DNA of 64,000 nucleotides from Nocardia acididurans (GCF_016741815.1 NZ_JAERRJ010000001.1:744001-808000); one strand, 5' to 3'; shown: positions 52,939 through 62,614, counted from the stretch's first letter. Numbers and translations are program-made. Notes: generated by a model not told the origin, from the sequence alone.

Positions 52939-53786
52939 CCGCAACCATCACCGAATTCGAGCAGCAGTGGCGGACCTGGCGCACCGAACGCGACCGGTGG
53001 GCGCGACAGCCGCTGGGCTGGCTCAGCCTCACCGGCCTGCACTGGCTGGGCGAGGAGGCGGAATCGTTCGACGGGCTGCCCGGACGGTGGCGGGCCGACG
53101 CCGAGAACGTCTACGCCACCATCGATTCCGGCTCCCCGGCCCGGAACGGCTCGGCCGCTGTCGAATCCGGCGCGGGCGAGGTCGTGACCCAGGAGGGTGC
53201 GGCACTGTCCGGCGCGGTGACGCTCGCCCCCGTCGAGGGCGCGCCCGGTCTCGAACTGCGCGTGGGCGACCGGCTCATCGAGGTGATCCGCCGCAGCGGA
53301 CAGGCCGCCCTGCGCATCCACGATCCCGCCGCACCGACCCTGGCGGCCTTCACGGAAATCCCCGCCTACGAACCGAATCCGGCCTGGAACGTGACCGGGG
53401 TCTACACCCCCTTCGAGGTGGCTCGCGTCGTCACCACCGGCGCGGTGGTGGACGGCCTGCAGCATCACCACTCCGCGGCGGGCACCGTCACCTTCACCTT
53501 CGACGGCACCGAGTACACCCTGCTGGTCTTCGGCTCCCACCTGCTCGGTCAGCACGTGCTGTTCACCGACGGAACCAGCGGCGACACCACCTACGGCGGC
53601 GCGCGCCGCCTCGACCTGCCCCGCCCGGCCGCGGACGGCACCGTCGTCCTCGACTTCAACCGCGCCCTCAACCTGCCGTGTGCCTTCACCGACTACGCCA
53701 CCTGCCCGGTGGCGCCGCCGGAGAACCGGCTGCCCGTCGCAGTCGTAGCAGGAGAAAAGGATCCACGTAAGGAGCACTCGGCATGA
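52935..53786 (+). CDS. DUF1684 protein
   Basis: A 283-residue protein with the DUF1684 features: [33 protein letters not shown] near the start and [40 protein letters not shown] near the end (FNRAxNPPCAFT-type signature). The biochemical role is unknown. It overlaps both neighbours, which are LLM enzymes, so it belongs to the same pathway. Confidence 0.9.
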   Translation: MTATITEFEQQWRTWRTERDRWARQPLGWLSLTGLHWLGEEAESFDGLPGRWRADAENVYATIDSGSPARNGSAAVESGAGEVVTQEGAALSGAVTLAPVEGAPGLELRVGDRLIEVIRRSGQAALRIHDPAAPTLAAFTEIPAYEPNPAWNVTGVYTPFEVARVVTTGAVVDGLQHHHSAAGTVTFTFDGTEYTLLVFGSHLLGQHVLFTDGTSGDTTYGGARRLDLPRPAADGTVVLDFNRALNLPCAFTDYATCPVAPPENRLPVAVVAGEKDPRKEHSA

Positions 53787-54919
53787 CCATCCCGCTGTCC
53801 ATCCTCGACCTCTCGCCGATCAGCGCGGGGTCCACCGCCCGTGACGCGCTGCGCAATACGGTGGACCTCGCACAGCAGGCCGAACGCTGGGGCTACCGGC
53901 GCTACTGGCTGGCCGAACACCACTTCGTCCGGGTCGCGAGCTCGGCCCCGACCACACTGCTCGGATTGCTCGCCGCCGCAACGGAATCCATCCGACTCGG
54001 CACGGCGGCCGTGCAGCTCGGCCACCACACCTCGGCCTCGGTCGTGGAAGCCTTCGGCACCATCGACGCGCTGTACCCGGGTCGCCTGGATCTGGGTCTG
54101 GGCCGCTCCGGTCATCGCGGCGACCAGTTCCGGACCGCCGGTGTGCCGCCGGTGCCGCCCGCGCCCGACCGCGGTACCGAGGTGCGCGACGGGGTGGTGA
54201 TCCCGCCGGTGTTCACACCCGGCCGGCTGCTCGACACCTCCCGTCTCGCAGCGGGATTGGCGACCCTGACGCTGCCGGGTGCGCAGTCGCTGCCCTACGG
54301 CGAGCAGGTGCGCGAGATTCAGGCACTGCTCGACGGCACCTACACCGCGGGTGATGGCGTGGAACTGCACGCCGTCCCGGGCGAGGGCGCGGATGTGCAG
54401 CTGTGGCTGTTCGGCAGCAGCGGCGGTGAAAGCGCCCAGCTCGCAGGAGAATTGGGGCTGCCGTTCGCGGCGAACTATCACGTGTCGCCCGGCACGATCC
54501 TGGAAACCGTCGAGGCGTACAAGGCGGCCTTCCGGCCCTCGCAGCGCCTCCCCCGGCCGTACCTGGTGGTCTCCGCCGATGTCGTGGTCGCCGAGGACGA
54601 CGCCCGCGCCCAGCATCTGGCCTCCAGCTACGGCCACTGGGTGTACAGCATTCGCAGCGGTGCGGGCGCGGCCGAATACCTCGACCCCGACACCGCGCCG
54701 CCGCTGACGGATCAGCAGCGCCGCCTGGTCGACGACCGCGTCACCACCCAGTTCGTCGGCTCGCCGGGCTCGGTGGCCGAGCGGCTGGCCGCCCTCCAAC
54801 AGCTCACGGGTGCGGACGAACTCGTCATCACCAGCGTCACCCACGACCACCGGGACCGTCTGGATTCCCATCGGCTGCTCGCCCGGGAGTGGGGTCTCAC
54901 CCACGTCCGCGCCGCCTGA
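53783..54919 (+). CDS. LLM-class flavin-dependent oxidoreductase (4 of 4)
   Basis: A 378-residue enzyme of the MsnO8-like branch: [40 protein letters not shown] (family WxAEHH motif), [20 protein letters not shown] and [18 protein letters not shown]. It ends the plus-strand run and is followed by two hairpins. Starts within the DUF1684 stop. Confidence 0.92.
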   Translation: MTIPLSILDLSPISAGSTARDALRNTVDLAQQAERWGYRRYWLAEHHFVRVASSAPTTLLGLLAAATESIRLGTAAVQLGHHTSASVVEAFGTIDALYPGRLDLGLGRSGHRGDQFRTAGVPPVPPAPDRGTEVRDGVVIPPVFTPGRLLDTSRLAAGLATLTLPGAQSLPYGEQVREIQALLDGTYTAGDGVELHAVPGEGADVQLWLFGSSGGESAQLAGELGLPFAANYHVSPGTILETVEAYKAAFRPSQRLPRPYLVVSADVVVAEDDARAQHLASSYGHWVYSIRSGAGAAEYLDPDTAPPLTDQQRRLVDDRVTTQFVGSPGSVAERLAALQQLTGADELVITSVTHDHRDRLDSHRLLAREWGLTHVRAA

Positions 54920-54923
54920 GACT

Positions 54924-55008
54924 CCCCGTCACCCGGCAGGGACGGGGACTCCACGCGGGTGACGGGGACGTGAGCCGGGGCTGAACCTGTGGACCGTTCA
55001 GCCCCGGC
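54924..55008. terminator. Two consecutive hairpins between convergent operons
   Basis: First: 12-bp arms CCCCGTCACCCG at 54924-54935 and complement at 54956-54967. Second: 13-bp stem GCCGGGGCTGAAC at 54974-54986 with complement at 54996-55008 and a 9-base loop. They separate the LLM operon from the convergent flavoprotein operon and probably stop transcription from both sides. Confidence 0.8.
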
Positions 55009-55039
55009 CCACCCCTTCCCTGCCCTCAGGAGATGGCGG

Positions 55040-57739
55040 CTAGGTGCCGGAGTGGACGGCGAGTGCCCTTCTCGCATAGGCCCGGACGTCCGCATCCGTG
55101 TCGGCCAGCGCAACATCCAGCGCCTCTCGGGCTGCTTCGGATTCGGGCCAGGAGCTCAGGGTGAGGACGGCTGCCTTGCGGATATCCGGGTGGATGTCGG
55201 ACAGGGCCGTGCGCAGGGGCTCGGTCGCCAGTTCCACGCCGACGGCGGGGAGGCCGCGGGCCGCGCCTTCGCGGACCTGCCAGGCCGAATCCCGCAGGGC
55301 GGCGGTCAGGCGTACGGCGTCGGTGGAGTCGCCGAGGCGGGCCAGCGCCGTCAGGGCGGCGGCACGGACCAGGGGGTCGCGGTCGTCGAGAAGGGCGCGC
55401 ACGGATTCGATGCCGCCCTGGCCCACGGTGGCCAGGCCCTTGGCGGCGACGATGCGGACCTCGCGGTTCTCGTCGTGGGCGGCCGTGGTGATGGCCGTCC
55501 AATCATCGAGGGAGACAAGGGCGTTCACGGCCTCGATGCGGACGCGGTGGTCGGAGTCCAGGGCCGCCTTGGCGAACAGTTCGGCGGAACCGGCGCGCAG
55601 GGCGCGCAGGAGGTCGATCACGACGGCGCGCACCGAGGGGTCGGGAGAGTCCGCGTGGACGGCGAGACCAGCTGCGGCAGGCAGGATTTCGACCAGTTCC
55701 CGCAGACCGGAGATGGCGTTGGCGCGGACATCGGCGTCGGCGTCGCCGAGGGCGTCGATCAGCCGGTCGCCGAAACCGTCCGGGGTTCCTTCCGTCAGGA
55801 CCGAGATCGCCGTGGCGCGCACGCGCGGATCGGGGTCGGTCAGGAAGGAATCCAACTCGTCGAGGGCGGGGGAGTCGAGCGACAGCAGCAGTGCGATGCG
55901 CGGCGCCACCACCTCTTTCGGCGGCGCTGCCACCGGAGCCGTGTGCGAGTGCACCTCGGAACCCAGGTTCGGCGGGCTGCCGATCAGCGGGGGCTGCGTC
56001 ACCGGGATAACCGCGGCATCCTCGGACGGGAGCTCGTCCAGGCCCGGGACCGGCACGAAATACGGTGCCACCGGGCGCTTCAGGAACTCCATCTCGCCGT
56101 CCGCGTTCTTGCGGAGGTTGAGGTGGTAGCGCCATTCCACGTCGTCGCGCCGGGGGAGGTCGGCGCGCTCGTGGTAGAGGCCCCAGCGGGATTCGGTGCG
56201 GGTCAAAGAGGAACGCGCGGCCATCTCGGCGCAGTCGCGGATGAAGGAGACCTCGGCGCAGCGCATGAGTTCGTGCGGGGTGACCGCGCCCATGCCGGTG
56301 ATCTCCTCGGCCATACGGTCGAAGGTCTCGATGGCCAGGGAGAGCTTGGTGGCCGTCTTCGGCGGGGCCACATAGTCGTTCACGAAGCGGCGCAGCTTGT
56401 ATTCGACCTGCTGCTGCGGCGGGCCGTCCGGATTGCGCAGGGGGCGGTAGACGAGTTCGTGCGCGGACGCCAACTGGTCGGCGGGCAGTTCGGCGGGAGC
56501 CGCCACCTCGTCCAGGGTGGCGGCGGCATGCGATCCCGCGAGGTCGCCGTAGACGAACGCGCCGATCATGTAGTTGTGCGGCACGCAGGCCAGGTCACCG
56601 GCGGCGTACAGGCCGGGGACGGTGGTGCGGGCGTTCTCGTCCACCCACACGCCCGACGCGGAATGCCCACCGCACAAACCGATTTCGGAGATGTGCATCT
56701 CGATGTCGTGGGTGCGGTAGTCGTGGCCGCGATTCGCGTGGAAGGTGCCACGGGTCGGGCGCTCGGTGGTGTGCAGGATGCCTTCGAGGGCGTCGACGGT
56801 CTCCGTCGGCAGGTGCGACACCTTCAGATAGATGGGGCCGCGCGCGGATTCGATCTCGCGCTTCACCTCCGACATCATCTGGCCGGACCAGTAGTCGGAG
56901 TCCACGAAGCGTTCACCGAACGCGTTCACCTGGTAGCCGCCGAACGGATTCGCCACGTAGGCGCAGGCCGGGCCGTTGTAATCCTTGATGAGCGGGTTGA
57001 TCTGGAAGCATTCGATGCCCGAGAGCTCCGCGCCCGCGTGATACGCCATCGCGTACCCGTCACCGGCGTTCGTCGGGTTCTCGTAGGTGCCGTACAGGTA
57101 GCCGGAGGCGGGCAGGCCCAGGCGTCCGGCCGGACCGGTCGCCAGGATCACCGCCTTCGCGCCCACGGCCACGAATTCGCCGGTGCGCGTGTTGAATGCG
57201 GCGGCGCCGACCGCGCGCCCGCCGGCGGTGAGCACCCGCACCGGCATCAACCGGTTCTCGATGCGGATCTTCTCCCGCATGGTGCGCTGCCGCAGCACGC
57301 GATACAGCGCCTTCTTCACATCCTTGCCCTCGGGCATGGGCAGTACGTACGACCCCGACCGGTGCACCCGGCGCACCGCGTACTCGCCGTACGCGTCCTT
57401 CTCGAACTTCACCCCGTACCGCTCCAGCCGCTGCACCATGGCGAAGCCGCGCGTCGCGGTCTGATAGATGGTGCGCTGGTTGACGATTCCGTCATTGGCG
57501 CGGGTGATCTCGGCGACGTAGTCCTCCGGTTCGGCCTTACCGGGGATGACGGCGTTGTTCACGCCGTCCATACCCATGGCCAGCGCCCCGGAGTGCCGCA
57601 CGTGCGCCTTCTCCATGAGGATCACGGTCGCGCCCTGCTCTGCGGCGGACAGCGCGGCCATGGTGCCGGCGGTGCCGCCGCCGATCACCAGGACGTCGCA
57701 GTCCAGCCGGGCGGTTTCGGATAGATCCGGAATCTCCAT
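55040..57739 (-). CDS. AprA/fumarate-reductase-like flavoprotein fused to HEAT repeats
   Basis: An 899-residue protein. Residues 1 to about 560: FAD-dependent oxidoreductase of the fumarate reductase / APS reductase alpha family, with the dinucleotide-binding VLVIGGGTAGTMAALSAAEQ, ILMEKAHVRHSGALAMGMDG, AVILATGPAGRLG, NAGDGYAMAYHAGAELSGIE and PGLYAAGDLACVPHNYMIGA. After a Pro-rich linker, residues about 630-899 are HEAT repeats (DPDPRVRATAISVLTEG, DADADVRANAISGLREL, DRDPLVRAAALTALARL, DIHPDIRKAAVLTLSS, DTDADVRAYARRALAV). ATG at 57739 is used; GTG at 57745 is possible. Last gene of an operon with a ferredoxin and a sulfonate-type importer. Reaction unknown. Confidence 0.9.
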   Translation of the reverse strand: MEIPDLSETARLDCDVLVIGGGTAGTMAALSAAEQGATVILMEKAHVRHSGALAMGMDGVNNAVIPGKAEPEDYVAEITRANDGIVNQRTIYQTATRGFAMVQRLERYGVKFEKDAYGEYAVRRVHRSGSYVLPMPEGKDVKKALYRVLRQRTMREKIRIENRLMPVRVLTAGGRAVGAAAFNTRTGEFVAVGAKAVILATGPAGRLGLPASGYLYGTYENPTNAGDGYAMAYHAGAELSGIECFQINPLIKDYNGPACAYVANPFGGYQVNAFGERFVDSDYWSGQMMSEVKREIESARGPIYLKVSHLPTETVDALEGILHTTERPTRGTFHANRGHDYRTHDIEMHISEIGLCGGHSASGVWVDENARTTVPGLYAAGDLACVPHNYMIGAFVYGDLAGSHAAATLDEVAAPAELPADQLASAHELVYRPLRNPDGPPQQQVEYKLRRFVNDYVAPPKTATKLSLAIETFDRMAEEITGMGAVTPHELMRCAEVSFIRDCAEMAARSSLTRTESRWGLYHERADLPRRDDVEWRYHLNLRKNADGEMEFLKRPVAPYFVPVPGLDELPSEDAAVIPVTQPPLIGSPPNLGSEVHSHTAPVAAPPKEVVAPRIALLLSLDSPALDELDSFLTDPDPRVRATAISVLTEGTPDGFGDRLIDALGDADADVRANAISGLRELVEILPAAAGLAVHADSPDPSVRAVVIDLLRALRAGSAELFAKAALDSDHRVRIEAVNALVSLDDWTAITTAAHDENREVRIVAAKGLATVGQGGIESVRALLDDRDPLVRAAALTALARLGDSTDAVRLTAALRDSAWQVREGAARGLPAVGVELATEPLRTALSDIHPDIRKAAVLTLSSWPESEAAREALDVALADTDADVRAYARRALAVHSGT

Positions 57740-57787
57740 CAGCACACCAACATTCGATCGAGAAGGACAGGGGGACAGGGGATGCCG

Positions 57788-58579
57788 TCAGAGCGCGGCG
57801 AGATCGCCCGAGTGATCCAGGGCGGTGATGATCTCGGCGCGCGCCGCGGTGCGGTCCACGCCGAGGGCGCGCGGCCGGGGGACCTCCAGCAGGGCGCGCA
57901 GGGGTGCACCGGCCCGGCCGAGCACGGCGACCCGGTCGCCGAGCAGCAGGGCCTCGTCCACATCGTGGGTGACGAAGACGACGGTGGTGGGATGGGTCTG
58001 CCAGGTGTCGATGAGCAAGCGCTGCATGGTGTTCCGGGTCTGGGTGTCCAGCGCGCCGAACGGCTCGTCCATCATGACGGCGCGCGGCGCGCCGGCCAGA
58101 CCGCGCGCCAGCTGCACGCGCTGGCGCATCCCGCCGGACAGGCTCTTGGGCAGGTAGTCGGCGAAACCGGTGAGACCGATCTCCTCGATCCACTTCTCCG
58201 CCAGGGCGCGTCGCCCGGCCCGGGGTTTGCCCCGAAGCCGCAGCGCCAGTTCGATATTGGCGCGCACGGTCTTCCACGGCAGCAGCGCGTTGTCCTGGAA
58301 GACGACGGCGCGGTCACGGTCGGTGCCGGTCACCTCTGCGCCGTCCGCGAGCACCCGGCCCGCGTCGGGCCGCAGCAGTCCGGCGACCGCGCGCAGCACG
58401 GTGGACTTGCCGCAGCCGGACGGACCGGTGAGCACCAGGATCTCGCCCGGCCGCACCGCCAGGGACAGGTCGGTGATGACCGGTGACCCGCCGTAGGACA
58501 GGCGCAGCCGATCGAGCGTCAGACTCAGGCCGGCGGTGGTGGTTCCGGTGGTCTCGAGTTCTGGTCCGGCGACGGTCAT
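57788..58579 (-). CDS. Sulfonate/nitrate-type ABC importer, ATPase
   Basis: A 263-residue ATPase of the SsuB/TauB/NrtD group: Walker A LTGPSGCGKSTVLRAVAG, Q-loop VVFQDNALLPWKTVRANIEL (the WKT/WRT pattern of this group), signature LSGGMRQRVQLARGL, Walker B VMMDEPFGALD, and TVVFVTHDVDEALLL. Start overlaps the permease stop (ATGA). The flavoprotein gene follows after about 48 bases. Confidence 0.95.
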   Translation of the reverse strand: MTVAGPELETTGTTTAGLSLTLDRLRLSYGGSPVITDLSLAVRPGEILVLTGPSGCGKSTVLRAVAGLLRPDAGRVLADGAEVTGTDRDRAVVFQDNALLPWKTVRANIELALRLRGKPRAGRRALAEKWIEEIGLTGFADYLPKSLSGGMRQRVQLARGLAGAPRAVMMDEPFGALDTQTRNTMQRLLIDTWQTHPTTVVFVTHDVDEALLLGDRVAVLGRAGAPLRALLEVPRPRALGVDRTAARAEIITALDHSGDLAAL

Positions 58580-59478
58580 TTCGCGATCTCCTGAACTCGC
58601 GGCAGCCAGTGCGTGACGCGGCGGCCGATCAATTCGACCGCGGCCGACGTGCCGTAACCGAGCACGCCGATGGTGATGATCCCGACGAAGACGCCCGGAT
58701 AGTCGACGATGGTGTACGCCTGCCAGGTCCGATAGCCGACACCCAGCCGGCCGGAGATCATCTCCGCCGACACCACACAGATCCAGGCCACGCCGATACC
58801 CACCGACAGCCCGCTGAACACACCGGGCAGGCTGCCCGGCAACACCACCCGCAGCAGCACATCCCAGCGGCTGCCGCCGAGCGTGCGCACCGAGTCCTCC
58901 CAGATGGTCGGCAGGGCCCGCACGGCATGCCGGGTCGAGACCATGACCGGGAAATACGCCGCGATGAAGGTGATGAACACGATCCCGGCCTCGTCATCCG
59001 GGAACAGCAGAATCGCCACGGGCACAATGGCAATCGCCGGAATCGGGCGGGCCAGCTCGGTCAGCGGGCCGAAGATGTCGGCGAACCAGCGCGAACGACC
59101 CAGTGCCACACCGGAAGCCACCCCCAGCACCGCCGCCAAGCCGAATCCGCTCAGAATCCGGATCAGCGACTGGCCCAGATCGAGATAGAACACCTCCGTC
59201 CCCAGCTGATGCCGGAACGCCCGCACGATCTCGGTGACCGTGGGCAGCGTGTCGAACCGCACCCACAGCCGAATATCGTTGCTGGTCAAGAACTGCCAGG
59301 CCGCGATGACCGCGACCACCGACCCGAGCCGGATCGCCCGCGACCGCCAGACCCCGAGGCTCCGGCGTGGGCGAGGCGCGGCGGCCGCCCGGCCCGTCGG
59401 CTCCGCCGTCACCGCGAGCGGCGGGGCGACGGCCGTGCTCGACCGGGCCGCCGCGGTAGCCGGGTGGCGGGTGGTCAC
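58576..59478 (-). CDS. Sulfonate/nitrate-type ABC importer, permease
   Basis: A 300-residue permease of the SsuC/TauC group: about 45 residues of Ala/Arg-rich N-terminus, then six helices; family marks are LGQSLIRILSGFGLAAVLGV, ELARPIPAIAIVPVAILLFP and the loop DSVRTLGGSRWDVLLRVVLP. The GTG at 59478 overlaps the binding-protein stop (GTGA). Confidence 0.94.
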   Translation of the reverse strand: MTTRHPATAAARSSTAVAPPLAVTAEPTGRAAAAPRPRRSLGVWRSRAIRLGSVVAVIAAWQFLTSNDIRLWVRFDTLPTVTEIVRAFRHQLGTEVFYLDLGQSLIRILSGFGLAAVLGVASGVALGRSRWFADIFGPLTELARPIPAIAIVPVAILLFPDDEAGIVFITFIAAYFPVMVSTRHAVRALPTIWEDSVRTLGGSRWDVLLRVVLPGSLPGVFSGLSVGIGVAWICVVSAEMISGRLGVGYRTWQAYTIVDYPGVFVGIITIGVLGYGTSAAVELIGRRVTHWLPRVQEIAK

Positions 59479-60908
59479 GACCGCACCTCGTTCACGGCCT
59501 GGTCGTAGGTGACGGTCACGCCCGACGGGTGCGCGGCCAGGTAGCGCTGTGCCGCCGCTGCCGTCGTGAACGGCAGATAGGTCTCGCCGTCGCGCACCCA
59601 CAGGGCCTTGTCGGCGAACCAGCGGGTGCCGAGTTCGGCGTCGGGCACGTAGGCGGCGCGCACCGTCTTGCCCTGGGCGCGAGCCTGTTTGATCGCCTTC
59701 AGCAGGCTGGTCGGGTCGGAGGCAGGCTGCGTGGCGTCCTGCCCGGCGAACCAGATCTCGCCCGCCAGCGCCGGATTGTCGGCCGCCTTGCCGCTCACCG
59801 GGTCGGCGCCCGTCACGAGCGACGGGTTCGTGTTCTTCGCGAGTTCGGCGCCGTAGTCGATGCCGCGCTCGGCGAACGCCTTCTGCAGGGCGGCCGGATC
59901 GGCGAACTGGTCGATATCGAATTCCGCGAAGTCGCCGATCGACTTCAGGTACGTCACATCGTTCTTCAGCGTGCTGATCAGGTTCGGCTTCAGCGTGGTG
60001 TCGAAGGAGGTTCCGCCCGGCCCGTTGTAGAGGTACACGACCTCCGGGGCCAGCCCGGAGTTGTCCGCGACGACCCCGGCCGCTTCCAGAGGCTGCTTGT
60101 TGAGGAAATCGGTCGCGTCGAGCTGAGCCTGCAGGAACGCATTCAGCACCTCCGGATGCTGGTTCGCGTAGTCACGACGCGCCACCACGCCGTGGAAGGT
60201 GGGAACGTTCAACTCCGCGCCGTCGAAGAGCAGCTTGGCCTTGTCCTGGAAGACCAGCAGACCCGGCCACGCCACGAACTGCGAAAGTGCCGCGACCTGA
60301 CCGGATTCCAGCGCCGACGCACCCACCTGCGGCTGCTGGTTCAGCACCTCGACACCGGTCTCGGCGTCGATGCCCGCCTTGGTCAGCGCCTGCACCAGGG
60401 TGCCGTGCCCGGCCGAGCCGACACTCGCCGAAATCTTCTGCCCGGCCAGCTCGTCGATGCTCCGCACCGGCGAATTCGGCGACACCACAACCATATTGAG
60501 CGCACCCTTCGGGTTGTATCCCGTGATGGACACCAGCTCGGTGCGGGCCTTCTCGTTGGCGCTGGTGCGGGATCCGTTGATGAGCAACGGGTAGTCGCCC
60601 ATCGAACCGATGTCGATCTTCTCCGCCACCATCTGCGCGGTGATCGGCGCACCGGTGTCGTAGTCCTGCCACTCCACCTGGTACTTCGGCCCGCCGCTCT
60701 CGGACAGCCTGTTCAACCGCTGCTCCAGGAAACCCTTGGCCTTCAACAGGGTTCCGGCGGTGACGGTGTTGATCGTCTTGGACTGGTAGCCGATGACGAC
60801 CTTGACGGTGTCACCGCTGCCCGCGTCCTCCAGCGAGCAGGAGGTGACGGTGAGCGCGAGACCGGCGGCCACCGCGGCGGCGGCGAGACGGACGAGGCGG
60901 AACTTCAT
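59475..60908 (-). CDS. Sulfonate/nitrate-type ABC importer, substrate-binding lipoprotein
   Basis: A 477-residue exported protein. Signal peptide with lipobox ALTVTSC; then KVVIGYQSKTINTVTAGTLL, DIGSMGDYPLLING, GQKISASVGSAGHGTLVQAL and VLNQQPQVGASALESGQVAA, as in the SsuA/TauA/NMT1 class. It is about 150 residues longer than SsuA, with a C-terminal region ending in VTVTYDQAVNEVRS. AGGAAG precedes the ATG at 60908. Ligand likely an organosulfur or similar small anion (inference). Confidence 0.92.
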   Translation of the reverse strand: MKFRLVRLAAAAVAAGLALTVTSCSLEDAGSGDTVKVVIGYQSKTINTVTAGTLLKAKGFLEQRLNRLSESGGPKYQVEWQDYDTGAPITAQMVAEKIDIGSMGDYPLLINGSRTSANEKARTELVSITGYNPKGALNMVVVSPNSPVRSIDELAGQKISASVGSAGHGTLVQALTKAGIDAETGVEVLNQQPQVGASALESGQVAALSQFVAWPGLLVFQDKAKLLFDGAELNVPTFHGVVARRDYANQHPEVLNAFLQAQLDATDFLNKQPLEAAGVVADNSGLAPEVVYLYNGPGGTSFDTTLKPNLISTLKNDVTYLKSIGDFAEFDIDQFADPAALQKAFAERGIDYGAELAKNTNPSLVTGADPVSGKAADNPALAGEIWFAGQDATQPASDPTSLLKAIKQARAQGKTVRAAYVPDAELGTRWFADKALWVRDGETYLPFTTAAAAQRYLAAHPSGVTVTYDQAVNEVRS

Positions 60909-60952
60909 GGGTCTTCCTAGAGAGCTTGAAAGGCGTTGCGCCGCACGGGCTG

Positions 60953-61180
60953 TCAGCGCAGGAGGTAAGGCATGTTGACGGTGACCGCGCCGGTGGGACA
61001 GCGCGCGGCGCAAGGACCGCAGTACCAGCACTCGTCCACATGCATGTACGCCTTGCCGTTCTCCGGATTGATCGCCAGCGAATCCAGCGGGCAGATCTCC
61101 ACGCACAGGGTGCAACCCTGGATGCACAGGGATTCGTCGACGGTGACAGGGACATCGGCGCGCTGATTGACCAGTGCCAT
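60953..61180 (-). CDS. Two-cluster [4Fe-4S] ferredoxin
   Basis: A 75-residue ferredoxin with two CxxCxxCxxxCP motifs: CIQGCTLCVEICP (residues about 19-31) and CWYCGPCAARCP (about 51-62). It is like the cluster part of AprB, the partner of the APS reductase flavoprotein, though without AprB's C-terminal tail. In this operon the AprA-like flavoprotein is three genes downstream, so the ferredoxin is its probable electron carrier. The ATG follows directly on the GntR stop. Confidence 0.95.
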   Translation of the reverse strand: MALVNQRADVPVTVDESLCIQGCTLCVEICPLDSLAINPENGKAYMHVDECWYCGPCAARCPTGAVTVNMPYLLR

Positions 61181-61948
61181 TCAGATCAGCCTCCAATCGG
61201 TGCGTTCGGGCGGCCGGGTCAGGCTGCCGCGCATGGTGATGCGGTCGCCGCGCATCCGGATGTACTCGAGATCGACCGGGCGGCCGTCCTCCAACCTGGT
61301 GAGCCGCTCCAGCAGCAGCAGCGCGCCGCCCTCGGGAATCTGCAGGTTCGCGGCGGAATGCGCGTCCGCGGTGACGGCCTCCAGCGCGAGATCCGCCGAA
61401 CCCAGCGGGCCGCCGCTGATCTGCTCGATCAGCGCGAAGACGTCGTTCGTCTCCAGATCGCGGGTGATCACCTCATCGCCGATATCGGGGACCAGATAGG
61501 TGAGGTCCAGGCTCAACGGCAGATCACCGAACCAGCGCAGCCGCTCGATGTAGACGGCCTGCCGACCGGGCTCCAGGCGCAGCTTGCGGGCGACGGCCAG
61601 CGGCGGCACGACCCGGGTGGCCGCACGGACCTCGTTGTGCACCTCGCCGTGGCCGCGCAGGGTCTCCTTCAAACCGAGCAGGGCATCCAATCCGTGGTCG
61701 TACTTGCGACGGGCCACATGCGTGCCGATTCTGGGGGCCCGCTCGATGAGACCCTCGTCCTTCAACAGGGCCAGCGCGTCGCGCACCGTATTGCGGGACA
61801 CCGTGAACTCGGCGGCCAGCTCCTGCTCACCCGGCAGCGAGCTCGCGAACGCTCCCGCATGAATCTGCTGGCGCAGCACATCCGCCACCTGGCGAGCGCG
61901 ATCGGCCCGGCGAACGGGGGCGCGCAACGGTATGGGCTCCGGCGACAC
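61181..61948 (-). CDS. GntR-family (HutC/UTRA) regulator
   Basis: A 255-residue regulator: N-terminal winged helix (VADVLRQQIHAGAFASSLPG, EFTVSRNTVRDALALLKDEG) and a C-terminal UTRA ligand-binding domain (VYIERLRWFGDLPLSLDLTY, LLLLERLTRLEDGRPVDLEY). The GTG start at 61948 has GGAGATGAGG upstream. First gene of the minus-strand operon; it probably controls its own operon in response to the imported compound or a derivative. Confidence 0.94.
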   Translation of the reverse strand: MSPEPIPLRAPVRRADRARQVADVLRQQIHAGAFASSLPGEQELAAEFTVSRNTVRDALALLKDEGLIERAPRIGTHVARRKYDHGLDALLGLKETLRGHGEVHNEVRAATRVVPPLAVARKLRLEPGRQAVYIERLRWFGDLPLSLDLTYLVPDIGDEVITRDLETNDVFALIEQISGGPLGSADLALEAVTADAHSAANLQIPEGGALLLLERLTRLEDGRPVDLEYIRMRGDRITMRGSLTRPPERTDWRLI

Positions 61949-62418
61949 CTCATCTCCTTTCCGCCGTTGACCTGCGATTTCAGAAGACTAAGGGCAGGAC
62001 GGGCGGCCGAATTCGCGCTCACACCCGCGCCGGCCGGGGTGGTGCGGTTATCCGCCGCCCGCACGGCGACCCGGCCTGCCGATATGGCGTCGAAACGGGC
62101 TATTGCGCCACCTCCGGTGAGCAGGGGCCGCCTTGGAATCACGGTGAGCCGAATGCGTGTGCGCGACGGCGGGCAGGAGTGCAGTGGAAATACGCTCGAT
62201 CTCGGAACCCGAGAGCCGCGGAGTGTTGTCTCCATCACTCGCCCGGGGGTGCCGCCGCATCCCCTCGGCAACCGTCAATTCCATGCTGGCGCAAAGTTTT
62301 CGGTGCGAAGGGAGGAATGCCAGAGGAGTACCGGCGCGGGCGTCCGATGCCGTCGGCATTGTCCCGGGCGGCGCTGTTGTCTGGTGCTCACGCCACGCCC
62401 GGTGTTAACTTTGATCCC
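61949..62418. other. Divergent control region between GntR operon and leader/ROK unit
   Basis: About 470 bases without a convincing gene. Open frames on both strands are Arg-rich shadows. It must contain the promoters of the leftward GntR operon and the rightward leader/ROK unit. A TAACTT box at 62406-62411 lies 7 bases before the leader ATG. I found no long palindrome. Confidence 0.5.
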
Positions 62419-62535
62419 ATGTCTTCCAGTCAGCCCACCGCACCGCGGGTCACCTACGTGACCGTCGCGCTCGGTGTGCGGCTGCCGCGGCAACGGGAAC
62501 TGTGTTGTCCCTGCCGTCGCGCAGCCGAGTACTGA
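62419..62535 (+). CDS. Cysteine-rich leader peptide upstream of a ROK regulator
   Basis: A 38-codon frame starting at ATG 62419. Its end is RQRELCCPCRRAAEY, with Cys29, Cys30 and Cys32. There is no good ribosome site; instead a TAACTT box (TANNNT) ends 7 bases before the ATG, which fits a leaderless start. Cys-rich leader peptides are known in actinobacteria ahead of sulfur-assimilation genes, where slow Cys-tRNA decoding changes downstream expression. Here the next gene, 117 bases later, is a ROK regulator, with a small hairpin just before its ribosome site. Strong by context, but short. Confidence 0.6.
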   Translation: MSSSQPTAPRVTYVTVALGVRLPRQRELCCPCRRAAEY

Positions 62536-62614
62536 CCCCGATTCACCTGCGGTAACACCGCGCTCGAATCCGGGCTTCTTTCGCTGCAGATCGCTGAATT
62601 CTCCATAGGCCTTT

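Noticed and set aside
54989..57724. A 911-codon open frame on the plus strand opposite the flavoprotein gene
   Set aside because: It is a GC-rich shadow: repetitive Gly/Arg/Val/His content with no domain, while the minus strand encodes a clear FAD protein with HEAT repeats.
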